A stretch of DNA of 64,000 bases from Paraescarpia echinospica (GCA_020002185.1 CM034542.1:53723858-53787857); one strand, 5' to 3'; positions 24,017-37,070 are shown, counted from the first letter of the stretch. The notes: generated from the letters alone by a model not told the origin. Numbers and translations: made by a program.

Positions 24017-24890
24017 ACATTTAGTGAATAACAGCTATTATTTGTACATTCCCATGCTGAAACTCAAATAGAGCTGTATGTATGGCAGTTAACGCCAGAT
24101 TCACTGCTAACTGTAATGTGCTTTGACGGCTTTCAAAGTTGTTTGCTTGGTCAACGCTTCCTAGACCTATCGATTTTCCCTAGTTCTTTTTTAACTTCCT
24201 ACGACGACCCTCGGTCGCGCTCGCCCCATTCATGCCCCTAATTCCCCCGTAAGCCAGACAAATTGGTTTGGTTGAGCTGCGATCGAAAGATCGTGCTGTT
24301 CAATCCCGCGCGGCTCAACGGGCGAGGGGGCGGTTAAAGAGACATCGACGTTCGACTTATTTTCGTTTCACAAATAAAAGTGTTGATTTCGCTTCATGAA
24401 TAACGTGTCCATTTCAGCGTATTTGCGTAGCTGAGTTTTACCCGTATAGTATTCTTGTAGCTTTGAGTTAATGATTCTGAGGGATAAATCTAATTTCCTG
24501 TAGTTGACGTCTTGTATGCACAGACGTGCGTACGATTATCTGTTTTCAGCAATGATTTGGTGTCAGTTTCAAATAAATGAAAAAACGTGTAGATAACTCT
24601 TACATATGTCATGTGCTGTGCATGATATATAGTCCAGTCTGAAGAATGTATAATATTACGTAGAATTTACAAGAAGCGTGATACAGTTTTTTTCTTATTT
24701 AATTGTTATTATTATTCTACCAATAACATACACATTTAATTAATAATATGGAACTATTATTACTATATACTACACTATAGCGTTCGGATAGATATGGTAT
24801 GAAATGAAATGTATACGTGCATGACACCAAATAGAAAGGCCAGAGTTAATACGTATACGCATACAACACAAATAAATATATACGATACAT
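24017..24890. other. No gene; CpG-rich segment at 24,180-24,370
   Basis: Gene-free. 24,180-24,370 is GC- and CpG-rich compared with its AT-rich surroundings. No domain or RNA gene recognised. Confidence 0.4.
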
Positions 24891-24996
24891 AATTATATAT
24901 ATATATATATACATATGTGTGTGTGTGTGTGTGTGCGTGTTTGTGTGTGGTGTGCGTGTGCGTGTGTGGTGTGTGTTTGTGTGTATGTGTGTGTGT

Positions 24997-25072
<76 letters not shown>

Positions 25073-25090
25073 ATGTATGTATGTATGTAT
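24891..25090. repeat. TA / GT / GTAT compound microsatellite
   Basis: TA run, then interrupted GT with GCGT and GGTG variants, a long GT run (about 25,002-25,055), and nine GTAT units. Confidence 0.96.
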
Positions 25091-25153
25091 GCTCTTAACA
25101 GCAGCATACGCAAACTACGTATGCATAAGGCGCCGCGTCAGGTAGACCGCTGT

Positions 25154-25183
25154 TTTAAGCAGACCAAAACTGGTCTGCTTAAA
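25154..25183. repeat. 13-bp stem, 4-nt loop hairpin
   Basis: TTTAAGCAGACCA, loop AAAC, then the exact reverse complement. No T-run follows that would make it a convincing terminator. Confidence 0.75.
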
Positions 25184-25901
25184 CGTGGACAGTAACTTTT
25201 AATTGCTGATGGGGCTGTGAACGTGAACACATGGGCGAGATGGACGACGGCAGACTGACGTATAATTCACCGACACTCTTGTGGAAGTATTGGGTTCAGA
25301 GTTTGGTGAGTGCAAAGAAGGACAGAGACGTCTGAAATGGTAAACGAAAAATGGTAATTATGCATGGGCCATTATCCGTAAAAGTCGAAATGTCGTACAC
25401 AAAAACGCCATGATCTACAAAAATTAATTCCGTTACTGCTTTACTTTTTTGATTAAAAACTAATTAGCATACTCATGATGACCAGAATACTGTCATTATG
25501 CATTTATTTTCTTTGTATTGTGAAATGTTAAAAGCTACGCACGACAGCCATCGAACGTATTTATAATAATAGTTAATCAAACTTTTGAAAATGCTATTTT
25601 GAAGAGATGGTTTTGACTAATGTATATATTAAACACGTTACCGTTATCGCGACATTATTTTTACTTTACTGTTATCGTGCACATGCCGATCAAAAAATCA
25701 AATCGCAGATTTAATTTGCTTTATATTTTTTTTTATGTGGCAGCTGTCAGTAGTGAGAAATGGAAAAATGTAGGAAAAGTTTCAAAATCAGTAAAGTAAT
25801 ATTGAAATATGATTTATTTGAAGATGAAATTTTTTATTCTTTAACCATGAATATATTACACATTTTCTCTACTAATATGTTTAACCACGTTTTGGTGCGT
25901 C

Positions 25902-25938
<37 letters not shown>

Positions 25939-26050
25939 AAATTGTCTATACGTCATGCATGTTGTATTCGTTGTGGCCATATCAAATGTTGTGCTGCGGC
26001 TTGTCATCCGTCAAAACGAATCCAAAGAATAAATCGCGTATTGAATGTGC
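25184..26050. other. No gene recognised
   Basis: AT-rich spacer with a TA microsatellite at about 25,904-25,935. Confidence 0.4.
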
Positions 26051-27840
26051 ATTTTCTGATTTTCTGAGAACATGCACGTCTGCATAGCAGAAATGGGAAC
26101 GGAGTTAATGCTCTCTATATTACTGCCGACTGATCGCGTCACTGTCATCGGTCTGACACGCAGCGTGACAACGGCATTAGCGTCCCTGTCTCAGATATTA
26201 ATACGTTTTCTTGACTCGATCGACGCTGACACGCGCCTAACGCACGTACAGCCGCACGCATGCACGTACGCCCGCATCAGACGTTATTAAGAACTCGTCG
26301 TTCCTTCAATATGTCGCACCTTTGTTCGCGCTCATTGATTCGGCCCGGTGCGTTATTAGAGAGAGATCGATCGCTCATTGAGTGTCAGCGAGATCCGGTC
26401 GCGTCGCACAGATTGCGCGCTGGCACGTGTCGAAGGCGAACACCGCCTTTCACGTGTCTCTATTCCGAAGCCCGTTTGCGACATCAAGGTGACGAGGCTG
26501 AATGTGACGGAACCAGCCCCCGGAATCGCCCGTCCACGCCTCGTATTGACGCCGCGAGTGTCCGGCGACAGTTCGCCTGAAAGATGCCTATTTCTGGCGG
26601 CGCGAATTAATGACGATAATCGACGCTAATCCGCGCTATCGTCGGCGAACACTCGGTCGAAGCCTAATCACGGCTGGATTTGTCAGCGCGCATAATTCTG
26701 CCCGTCGCCACCCCTGACTCGACTTAGGGGGTTTAGGCGAAGTCCGCTGTTTGATTGGCGGCACAAATGCGATATCTCTATTAAAACGGAGAAGGCTAAA
26801 TCACACACTGCGTGCGTGGTTGTTACACAAACCGCTAAGAGGCGTTCTCTTTATGTCCGAAGTCAGAGATGCGCGTGTATTATCATATTTGCAAAAATAT
26901 TTATTACGATCACTTTGCACAAGACTGTGATATAAAATTGAAATGTATATCACAGTCTTGTGCAAAGCATGTCGTATTTTAAATAACCAGTTTAAATCCA
27001 CATATGATATAGCAATACAGTTGATTTCATGGCATACTCATAAAATAACAGCGATGGTTTGTTTCTATTAACGACATGTTACCTTACATATTATCTTCGG
27101 AATCACTTATATGTAGTCTAAGATTAATATTATAAATTATATTGCCGGTACCTGTAATTAATGAGGTGGACCTACCCCCGAATTTAAGAGGTCAATTATG
27201 CGTACTGGGGGTTTTGTTTCGCAATCCCCAATTAAAACGCGCCTTCCAACCTCATCACATCTTCAGCGCGAAGAGCGCAGACGACACTGGCGCGTTGATC
27301 GTCCGGTGAAATGATTTCGGCGGCCCGTCGCCGTGGAAACGGATCCGTTAGCGCCGAGGTTTAAATGTTAATTGAAGCATCAGTGCCCGATCAGATTATA
27401 TGCAAACAGCGTTCGACGGGCTTTGTTTTCGGCCGATTTAGATGTCGGTGTCTTCAGTAATGGTAGCGTAACATGCACCGGAGCCTTTATTCTCCGCCGT
27501 CGAAATTCAGCGGTTAAACACGGAAGATTTATCTGCGATCCGATAAAGAGTCTCTTTCATCTCCGTACTGCTGAGAAAAAAGCGGGCGACGTCTGACGCG
27601 ATGGATTCGGAGGCAATATTGCCGAAATTGGCTGATAGCGTTTAGGCGAGTGGGGCTGATCGGTTTGTACCGAGGGAGATGCAGGCGATTAGGCTGGTCG
27701 TTTTAGTCTCGTTTTAAAGTCGCATTTCGTGCCTGCAGGAAATATACACACGTGTTGTCGCATCCAGGCGCCAAACCAACGCCGGAAGGGGAGCGTATTC
27801 GAGATCGTCGACTTTCAGAATGTTGGGTGCTTAACAAATA
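26051..27840. other. Gene-free, CpG-rich interval in two parts
   Basis: About 26,080-26,760 and 27,230-27,840 are rich in CpG and in TAAT/ATTA cores within GC-rich sequence, unlike the AT-rich gap between them. Short open frames do not encode anything I recognise. Cis-regulatory islands are possible, but no specific site can be shown. Confidence 0.35.
26913..26967. repeat. Perfect 21-bp inverted repeat, 13-nt loop
   Basis: Arms 26,913-26,933 (CTTTGCACAAGACTGTGATA...) and 26,947-26,967 pair without a mismatch. The loop is AAAATTGAAATGT. Compact hairpin geometry. See findings. Confidence 0.92.
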
Positions 27841-27879
27841 ATAATCATACATGATAACAAATATACGAATCATAAACTA

Positions 27880-27935
<56 letters not shown>

Positions 27936-28006
27936 TATTATAATATATGGCCTACCAACGAATACAATTAGTTTCTAACACGATATAATAAGTTATCAGT
28001 GATATT

Positions 28007-28041
<35 letters not shown>

Positions 28042-28290
28042 ACTATAAACCTTTCAACATAAAATAGCATAAAATAAATGTACGTATAAATAATGCGCGA
28101 TAGAGTTGACCGGATGAGGTATATTATCCTTGATTGACTACACTTGGTTACCAACTTTGCACACACCACAGTTTGTTTGGCCGACTCATCACCAAAACAC
28201 ATTAGGCGGAAGAAGAAGACACGTTTTCTCTGCCATATATATATATATATGGTAAATTTTAATATATATATATATATATATATATAAATT
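27880..28290. repeat. Series of TA microsatellites
   Basis: TA runs at about 27,880-27,950, 28,011-28,038 and 28,236-28,286. The last is flanked by GGTAAATTTT and AAATTTAC, making a larger imperfect palindrome. Confidence 0.93.
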
Positions 28291-28377
28291 TACTATCATT
28301 TCTAGAAATGTTATGATAATATATTATGTTATAACCCATGCATACGCACGCGACACACGCGACACACGCACGCATCC

Positions 28378-28460
28378 AAAAACAAACAAACAAACAAACA
28401 CACACACATCACGCACGTACATACACACGCACACCCACCATACACACGCACACACACCAT
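28378..28460. repeat. CAAA/CA-rich simple sequence
   Basis: AAAC repeats followed by ACAC-rich sequence with CGCAC interruptions. Confidence 0.85.
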
Positions 28461-28544
28461 GTGTTAACTAATATGACGAATGTCCGACAGCGTATCACGA
28501 ATTCTTCTGCCAAACGCCGTGATCCTACAAATAAGTACACTATA

Positions 28545-29768
28545 CGTTGTGTTATCTTGGTAAACACATTGTATATGTATATGTTGTGTTATCTTGCTAA
28601 ACACATTGTATATGTATATGTTGTGTTATCTTGCTAAACACATTGTATATGTATATGTTGTGTTATCTTGGTAAACACATTGTATATGTATATGTTGTGT
28701 TATCTTGCTAAACACATTGTATATGTATATGTTGTGTTATCTTGCTAAACACATTGTATATGTATACGTTGTGTTATCTTGCTAAACACATTGTATATGT
28801 ATACGTTGTGTTATCTTGCTAAACACATTGTATATGTATACGTTGTGTTATCTTGCTAAACACATTGTATATGTATATGTTGTGTTATCTTGCTAAACAC
28901 ATTGTATATGTATACGTTGTGTTATCTTGCTAAACACATTGTATATGTATATGTTGTGTTATCTTGCTAAACACATTGTATATGTATATGTTGTGTTATC
29001 TTGCTAAACACATTGTATATGTATACGTTGTGTTATCTTGCTAAACACATTGTATATGTATACGTTGTGTTATCTTGGTAAACACATTGTATATGTATAT
29101 GTTGTGTTATCTTGCTAAACACATTGTATATGTATATGTTGTGTTATCTTGCTAAACACATTGTATATGTATACGTTGTGTTATCTTGCTAAACACATTG
29201 TATATGTATATGTTGTGTTATCTTGCTAAACACATTGTATATGTATACGTTGTGTTATCTTGCTAAACACATTGTATATGTATATGTTGTGTTATCTTGC
29301 TAAACACATTGTATATGTATATGTTGTGTTATCTTGCTAAACACATTGTATATGTATATGTTGTGTTATCTTGCTAAACACATTGTATATGTATACGTTG
29401 TGTTATCTTGCTAAACACATTGTATATGTATACGTTGTGTTATCTTGCTAAACACATTGTATATGTATATGTTGTGTTATCTTGCTAAACACATTGTATA
29501 TGTATATGTTGTGTTATCTTGCTAAACACATTGTATATGTATACGTTGTGTTATCTTGCTAAACACATTGTATATGTATATGTTGTGTTATCTTGCTAAA
29601 CACATTGTATATGTATATGTTGTGTTATCTTGCTAAACACATTGTATATGTATATGTTGTGTTATCTTGCTAAACACATTGTATATGTATACGTTGTGTT
29701 ATCTTGCTAAACACATTGTATATGTATATGTTGTGTTATCTTGCTAAACACATTGTATATGTATATGC
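28545..29768. repeat. 37-bp minisatellite, about 33 copies
   Basis: Unit is TTGTGTTATCTTGCTAAACA followed by CATTGTATATGTATATG. Copies are nearly identical. Variation is confined mainly to two positions, TTGC/TTGG and TATATG/TATACG, giving a readable variant string along the array. Confidence 0.97.
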
Positions 29769-30585
29769 AGTTCTAGATACATGAATATATGCATTGTTGG
29801 TGCATTTTCCGTATAGCTATCGTTGCCGTTGGTATCTGGAAGCCTCGTGGGAACAACGAAAAGCCACAAACGGAGTATTGCTAATGACGTATCAGTTGTG
29901 GTAACTTTGTCGAACCAAGAAGTGACATCTACATGTGATATTGACGTCAACTGGACGCGTAATATTCGTCCGGTCTGTAATAGGAAGCGTCGTGTGACGA
30001 GTCTCTCACACGGCGATACCGTCATTGTCAGTCAGACTGTCGCCAAGCCGTGCGCGGCAATGTCAGCACGCCAAATGTCACGCAGACAACGCATTTGCAT
30101 ACAATGTCGGCGACGACCAGACCTGATGCTTTGGTTTCAGTTGGAGACAGCGCGGACGACTGTCTGTCTACCTAACATGGTTCGGGTGTCGCTGATTTAT
30201 GGACGCCCTGTCTTGTATGTGTATCAATTAACCACGGTCATATTAGTTAATTATATGTTCGCTGAACGGAAATAGAGTAAGTGGTATTTCTTATAATTAT
30301 GTGTACATCAACGAACATATTTCGCGATTAGCTAAACAGTTGCAAAAGCAGGGTTACGTTGCTGCATTTGCACACATTGTAAGATATATAAAATCATAGA
30401 TGATATAAAATCATCGTGGATTGTTTCTGGTCCGTGTAAATTGCATCGTTATTTGTTCGCGTATTGCTACATCTTATCATAACTTTATTATTCATATTAT
30501 AATTTATAAGATTTTTCAGGTATTTTTAATATAACTATATATATACAGTTATATATTTATATGATATGTATGTATATATATATAT
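29769..30585. other. No gene recognised
   Basis: Contains a 150-codon plus-strand frame (29,823-30,275) with no domain, no splice context and no similarity I recognise. I do not call it. Confidence 0.4.
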
Positions 30586-30618
30586 ATATATATTATATGT
30601 GTATATATATATTATAAG

Positions 30619-30675
<57 letters not shown>

Positions 30676-30700
30676 ATATATATGTATATATTATATATAA
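30586..30700. repeat. TA microsatellite with GTGT segment
   Basis: Imperfect TA, about 115 bp, with a short TGTGTGTG run. Confidence 0.94.
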
Positions 30701-30702
30701 TA

Positions 30703-30915
30703 ATAACGACTGCCTGACAGCACTGACATGGACGCCGGAAGGAACAAGAAAAGTTGGTCGACCAAAAACAACGTGGAGAACCACAGTGGAAAAAAGAACG
30801 AAAGCAACTGGGCTGGGCAACTTGGAGCAAAGCCAGACACGTAGCCGTTGACATGGCGAGATGGCGGAGTCACACAGCAGCCTTATGGGCCACAAGGCCC
30901 GAAGAGGATAGGTAA
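30703..30915 (+). pseudogene. 3' tail of an RTE-like LINE
   Basis: Translated pieces match the C-terminal tail after the RT of RTE-type non-LTR elements. They are LTALTWTPEGTRKVGRPKTT, then WRTTVEK, and after a frameshift near 30,800 WATWSKARHVAVDMARWRSH and AALWATRPEEDR with a stop. A TA microsatellite follows immediately, as expected for an element tail. Only about 210 bp remain, so it is a severely 5'-truncated insertion. Confidence 0.82.
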
Positions 30916-30929
30916 GGATATAATTTATA

Positions 30930-30957
30930 TATGTATATATATATATATATATATATT
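30930..30957. repeat. TA microsatellite
   Basis: TA run between the RTE-like tail and the plus-strand SINE. Confidence 0.9.
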
Positions 30958-30967
30958 ATGTATGTCG

Positions 30968-31135
30968 AGCGCAGTGGCGCAGTAACTAGAGCATCGGACT
31001 CGGGATAACCTAGGTTCGAATCCTGTGCGTGTCGACCCATGGGCAAGTTCGTTCATTCTCCGTTGCTCCAGTGCTATAGACAGGAGTGGATATTTGCGTT
31101 CGAATAGTGTTCGTGCATTAATTGTAGCGAGACTG
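30968..31135 (+). mobile_element. tRNA-derived SINE, plus strand, 3'-truncated
   Basis: The head reads AGCGCAGTGGCGCAGTAACT (A-box region) and GGTTCGAATCCTG (B-box). The body (GGGCAAGTTCGTTCA, TCCGTTGCTCCAG) matches the other SINE copies in the opposite orientation. Confidence 0.8.
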
Positions 31136-31144
31136 AATATATAT

Positions 31145-31186
31145 TTACGTGAAATATATATATATATATATATATATTTCACGTAA
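31145..31186. repeat. 42-bp perfect palindrome around a TA repeat
   Basis: TTTACGTGAAA, then (TA)n, then TTTCACGTAAA. Symmetric to the base across 42 bp. Confidence 0.88.
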
Positions 31187-32509
31187 CTACATGCAAACAC
31201 GGTACATACACAAATACAGTCTGGCATACATAGTAATTTAAGAAAAATTATTGATCCTTACTTGCTAGGCCGGGATGTACGTCGGCATGTTACTAGCAGC
31301 GCCACGCAGCGGCGGCTAGCCGTGTGATCTCATCACGGACGAATCGTCGGCAATCTGCAGCGACATTTGTAATCTCCGTCCTCATTACGACGCTAATACG
31401 CGCCGATCGTGGGCGGCTTTCGGTAATTAAAGCACGCTCCGATGCCCAAATACAACGTGACAGGTAAATTGTCGGCCCAAATTGTCTGCCAGATCGCGGA
31501 GTCTGCCGTCGTGTCTTAACAGCGCGAGCGTGCGGGACGGGGGACAGTTTTCCCCGTAGTCTCGCCGTTGCAATGGACATCGTCTCGGACACTTGGTTCC
31601 ACTCGTGGCCGGACGACCTCCCTTGGCGACCCGTTAGCAAGTGACGGCGAATCGTTAATTGCACATGGCACCGGAACGAATAATCAAATTGCACTCTTCA
31701 GCAATGGTGTATTTAAGATCGTCGGAATTATTAGTTTTATCCCAGTCGGTTTGTGGAGAAAGGCTGCGAGACTCGAGTACAATGTCCCCTTTTCTTGTCT
31801 TACAATTCTGTAATTCCGCTGCCAAGTACCAACGCACGCAGGGTAACAATGTTTAAATTGTCTGACACGTCACGTTTAAATTTGGTTTAATTTCTACAAC
31901 GCTGATCTTCGGAAAGTTCCGGTTATATGGTCATTTCCCCCCATCTGTCGCCACCATGGCAGACGTAGTCGGAGCTCTAAAGACGCACGTCGTAGCGTCG
32001 ACAATTTATGTCTTGCATAACTAGAAATGTGTGTAAGCGCAGTAGAGCGTATTTCCGCGCACTTTGCTTGTTCGTTGTCTTGCTATAACTCTGTCAACGT
32101 TCATATAGAAAGTTTATAATTGCAACTCGTTTGTTTCGTTTGCTTATATATATAGCACTATTCGGGAAAAAAAGCATTTTTGTCCGGTGTTTCCGTCTGT
32201 TATTTGCAGGCGACGTTGTTTCCGCAGTATGCAGGAGATTTGGTGCATCAGTCTGCCGACCATGGCTACTTGGTGCTACGTCGACGGAGAAAACATCAAA
32301 ATAACACGACACGCCACCGTTGCACCCACATAAAGATGTTGACGTACGTGTGTTCCCGAGATGGCGTCAGCGTACATGTCACAGCCGCGTAAAACAAAGC
32401 TTTACGACGTAAAACGGGAAAGACACTGTTTTATACTTAGAGTTCTTGTTCTCATGTGTAGAAGCCCTTTTCACTTACTGTATGGCATACAGCTGTTAAC
32501 TATAACACC
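31187..32509. other. No gene; CpG-rich segment at 31,270-31,640
   Basis: No coding domain recognised. 31,270-31,640 is CpG-rich with several TAATTA-like cores. Confidence 0.35.
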
Positions 32510-32690
32510 AGCTCGGCTTTCCGGGAGGCATTCAGCCACGCCTCATTTATTGCGCGAATGCAATTCTTTCACATTGTTTTTGATATATCTGAGTGAACTG
32601 GAGCAACGTGGATTGAACGACATTGTTCACGCGGCAAAACCGCAAGAGGAATCGAATCCCCTGGTAGCTCGACAACGAGACTGACATAAA
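32510..32690 (-). mobile_element. Degraded tRNA-derived SINE
   Basis: Body motifs GGGAGGCATTCAGCCACGC, TGCGCGAATGCAATTC and GAGTGAACTGGAGCAACGTG match the SINE family. The tRNA-like head is mostly unrecognisable (CGAATCCCC only). Confidence 0.65.
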
Positions 32691-34031
32691 CATTAGCAAC
32701 ATAAACATTAGCAACCTTGTGGATTCTCATCTCGTCTCTATTCATCGCATCGTCTTCTGTTTAAACCGTTGTTTCCGGTGATGTTTACCCTTTCTACATG
32801 GCGCTCTCTGACCACGTGACCGCGTTCGATTTGTTCCACAACGTAACAGCGACTGGTTCACAAGTACGACCGTTCCTCCATGTGTTGCGACACAGGCGAA
32901 GTTGCTAAGTCCATTGCACGAATCGAAACAACATTCCCGAGTTATCGTGAAACATCGTCCGTTGAGCTGTTGCACAAGGGCCGCCGCGTCTGTCCACAAC
33001 CGGCCGACCCAGTTCTCCAGATGGGACGACGCAATGCTCGACCATCGCTCGTTTCGTCTCATTTATAGCAGCTGGCGTCAGAAGTCACTGAATATACACA
33101 CATGCACAATGTATACAGCAGGCGATATTAAGTTCATTCATTTCCAATGTATCATTCATTTCCAATGTATATCAACGCATACAGATTCGGACGGCTTGCG
33201 CGTAATGAGGGCTGATGAAAGTCAAATGGCCGACTCTGCCTGTTTGCTAGTCTTCAATTTCGCCGTAAATAACCGTCCGGCCGATGCTTCATGTTTGTGT
33301 GATGTCTCTCACGGGTCCGGCAACTTATGCCGTTTTAATAAGTCATGAAGTCAAATCCAATGGAGTGCCTTCAGTTGTATTACGTAACGCATCTGTTTTG
33401 CATGGTTATTAATCGCATATAGCTGATTTCCCGGTCTTGGGTCTACCTCAAGGCAGGAAGGAATGTAAAACAATAGAGGTGTAAGGAATTATACATTTGT
33501 GATTAACTATATCAATGATAATATTGCAGGAATAATGTTTGATTAACATGTAAGATTCCAAATATATTCACATTGTCGATTACAAGTGTCAAAGCTATAC
33601 GTGATGTACTTGTCGCGCACTGCGTCATCACTGTACGACTACAATATGGTATTGTACGTCGTCGACGTGAAGAAAACGATGTTTCGTTCAAAAATAAAAA
33701 TTTATGAGAATTTGTACAGAAACAAGTAATTAATAAATCGTATCGAATCGCTACAAAGACGACGTTTGTTTGCGTTTGATGGGACGGTGTCTGAACATCG
33801 TTGTGACATTGCGCCTTGTGTCATTTGGCGGCCTAGTTGCTGCTCGGACTCGTGAGAACCTTAGCATCGTCATTCTCGCCCCGTGTCGACGCCGTGTACG
33901 TGAACACTAACAACGTCTAACAGCGTCAATGACGACACAAATGAGCGTACGTGAAGACATGAGTGACATTAATGGACGAAGTCCGGGGGTACATGCTAAC
34001 TCAAAGATGCTGGTCATTGTGCATGCGTATG

Positions 34032-34035
<4 letters not shown>
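32691..34035. other. No gene recognised
   Basis: Mixed composition. Open frames up to 148 codons (32,902-33,348, plus) show no domain. A GTATCATTCATTTCCAAT duplication occurs near 33,135-33,170. Confidence 0.35.
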
Positions 34036-34103
<68 letters not shown>

Positions 34104-34150
34104 GTACGTGCGTGTGTGCGTGTGTGCGTGCGTGCGTGCTTGCTTGCTTG

Positions 34151-34181
<31 letters not shown>

Positions 34182-34200
34182 ATGTGTATGTCTGTGGATG
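34036..34200. repeat. GT then GCGT compound microsatellite
   Basis: GT run to about 34,092, then mixed TGCG/CTTG tetramers. Confidence 0.95.
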
Positions 34201-35890
34201 CGTGCTTGCGTGGTATGTGCGTGCGCTTGTTCGCGGGGAGTACGTATACTTAACAACACATGTCATTTTACAAAAGAACAGCATTTAGTTTCACCAGTTC
34301 ACGAGTTTCACGTGGGTCTTTTTCAAACGCAAACATTCTTCAAACCGGAAACAGGCCTGGGTATTCCGTTGTGTGAAGTGTCATGAATCAACGGGTAGTT
34401 GATTATCGGTTCATCTGCTGCATCTTGTACCCTCACGCCGGGCGCTACGTCAGATAACATGGCGTCGGCTTTAGGCGCGACTCGTGTTCTTATCGACGTC
34501 AAGGTCGGCTCCTCTTACTCCCACTTTGTCGGGCTTGTGTAATGTTGTCATCTCGTGTGTACACAGTTAATTGAAATGTAGTAATTATAGGCCGGAGAGT
34601 TTTAATGAAGTGTCTCACACCCGGTGACGCCAGCCGCGCTCTCTATATCACAACAGTGTCATTATACAGATTGGACAACTGTCATAGGGTAATAAAAAAA
34701 AAAATTATTTTGTGTTTAATTACATTAAGAATAGGAAAACACAACGTCATAAGCGTATGTAAAGACATTACAGTCCAGCACAGCTGCGTACAGAAACGGG
34801 TGAGAAGATATAAAGGGATACACGTGAAGATTTAACATGTATATAAATGCACATTTGACTTGCACATATTATTATATGCCGGGTTTCTTGCACCAAATAG
34901 TATGTGTCTAACTGAGATAGGTTGCAAATCATACAGAACAAAGGAAATACACTATTTCAAAAAGGAAAACACACACACACAGGAACCTATGGTTATTTAG
35001 AGGTCGTTTAAAATCACAGGCCTAAGTAGGCCCTAATGCTCGTAGGTGATTATGGGAAATTGAGCGAAAGACTTAATCCATCACGGTGAAGCGAAATATG
35101 ACTGGAATCGCGCTATACATTCGATTATCTGCATTGGCGTCCACGTTGAAAAGCATCGCTATGTTAAGCCCAGCTGTGTTATGTCGTGATGGTTTTTTTT
35201 CGTGATGAGTTATGTCCACACACCGTGGGGAATGAATCTAGGACATCACCCCAGGACATAACCCAACTGGACAGTACGCCACTCGGACATAATCACATTC
35301 ACTTGAATTATTGACATTTCTTAATAAAATGAAAAAAATAGTTTTGTGTGTGTGGCATCATTATATGTGATTGGAGTGGGGTTATGTCCAAGTTGGGTTG
35401 GTGTGGGGTTATCTCCGAGAGGGATTATGTCCAGTGGGGGTTTTACCAGTTGGGTTTTGCCCGCTTACCGTGGGGAATACGTGTGGTCTTGATCGCAGGT
35501 GACTTTGCATGTAACATAATACAAAAATGGTCGGACTGCGATAATCCATTGGAAAGATCAAAATGGGTTATTTGTAGATTCATTTAAACGAGAATTTGAT
35601 GTTACGTTTATTTACTTGAGAGCAACTATATGTTTTTAACAATATTGTTTAACATCAGATAGTACAGTCATGTAGAAAGAACGGCGACAGAAAAATACCG
35701 AAGATTTATGATCAACGAGAACAATCTAAGGTGAGACAACTCGGGACTAACCGTGACTGGAAAGTGCTTACATTCTACCACAAGAGGACACTAATAATAC
35801 AAACACTCAAATACTGCATGAATGTCTTGCAAAACGTGTGGTAGATATCTTCGGAAATAACAGCTGACAGCTGACAACGTAAACTGTTTT
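34201..35890. other. Gene-free; unnamed repeat at 35,170-35,485
   Basis: No coding domain. Within 35,170-35,485 the words GTTATGTCC and GGACATAA and the phrase CCGTGGGGAAT (35,228 and 35,469) recur in both orientations, suggesting the ends of a small dispersed element. Confidence 0.4.
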
Positions 35891-35893
35891 TAA

Positions 35894-35895
<2 letters not shown>

Positions 35896-35987
<92 letters not shown>

Positions 35988-36060
35988 GTATGCGTGTGTG
36001 CGTAAGTGCGTGCGTGTGCATGTGCTTATGTTTGCGTGTGTGCGTTCTTGCGTTGTGTAA
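35896..36060. repeat. GT microsatellite, about 42 units plus degenerate tail
   Basis: Pure GT to about 35,981, then GCGT, GTAT and similar variants. Confidence 0.96.
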
Positions 36061-36238
36061 TCACTAACTAGTATGCACCGTGTTCTATGTTGAAACGGAC
36101 ATGATCAAAACATGGACAGCAACACATGCCATTAGGATGGACGGCTATAGTGACCACTCAGTCGAGAACAACAAACCACATGTCGCGGAATACAACTCAA
36201 AACAACCGATGTAGATGGGGTGGATGGGAATGGTCAGA

Positions 36239-36240
<2 letters not shown>

Positions 36241-36286
<46 letters not shown>

Positions 36287-36654
36287 AGGAGAGGGAGAGG
36301 GAGAGGGAGAGGGAGAGGGAGAGGGAGAGGGAGAGGGAGAGGGAGAGGGAGAGGGAGAGGGAGAGGGAGAGGGAGAGGAGAGGAGAGGGAGAGGGAGAGG
36401 GGAGGGAGAGGAGAGGGAGAGGGAGAGGGAGAGGGAGAGGGAGAGGAGAGGGAGAGGGAGGAGAGGAGAGGGAGAGGGAGGAGAGGAGAGGAGAGGAGAG
36501 GGAGAGGAGAGGAGAGGAGAGGGAGAGGGAGAGAGGGAGAGGAGAGGGAGAGGGAGAGGGAGAGGAGAGGGAGAGGGAGAGGGAGAGGGAGAGGAGAGGA
36601 GAGAGGAGAGGGAGAGGAGAGAGGAGAGAGAGGAGAGGGAGAGGGAGAGGGAGA
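36241..36654. repeat. 414-nt uninterrupted homopurine (GA/GGGAGA) tract
   Basis: Not one pyrimidine occurs on the plus strand from 36,241 to 36,654. It starts as (AG)n and moves to (GGGAGA)n with GGAGA variants. Long open frames of RE or LS/LP repeats here are artefacts. Confidence 0.97.
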
Positions 36655-36864
36655 CAGACAGACAGACAGACAGTTGACGGACGGACGGACGGATGTATAT
36701 AATTTATATATATATATATTTTCATACATACATACATGCATGCATACGTGCATACGTGCATACGTGCATACGTGCATCCGTGCATCCGTGCATCCGTGCA
36801 TCCGTGCATACGTACATACGTACATACGTACAGACGCACACACACACACACACACGCACGCACG

Positions 36865-36903
<39 letters not shown>

Positions 36904-37070
36904 ATACACGCGTACACGCGTACACGCACACATGCACACATGCACACATGCACACATGCACACATGCACACATGCACACATGCACACATGCATACATACA
37001 TACATACATACATACATACATACATACATACATACATACATACATACATACATACATACATACATACGTA
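36655..37070. repeat. Tetranucleotide cluster GACA/GACG/TACG/CACA/CATA
   Basis: Order: GACA, GACG, TA, CATACG and CATCCG, CACA/CGCA, CGTACA, CACATG (eight or so), then a long CATA run to about 37,070. It abuts the 5' truncation point of the L2 element. Confidence 0.95.

Noticed and set aside
25154..25183. Hairpin as a transcription terminator
   Set aside because: No U-tract follows and no gene lies upstream. Intrinsic terminators are not expected for this host.
29823..30275. 150-codon plus-strand frame after the 37-bp array
   Set aside because: No domain, no conservation evidence, no splice or start context. Overlapping minus frame is equally open.
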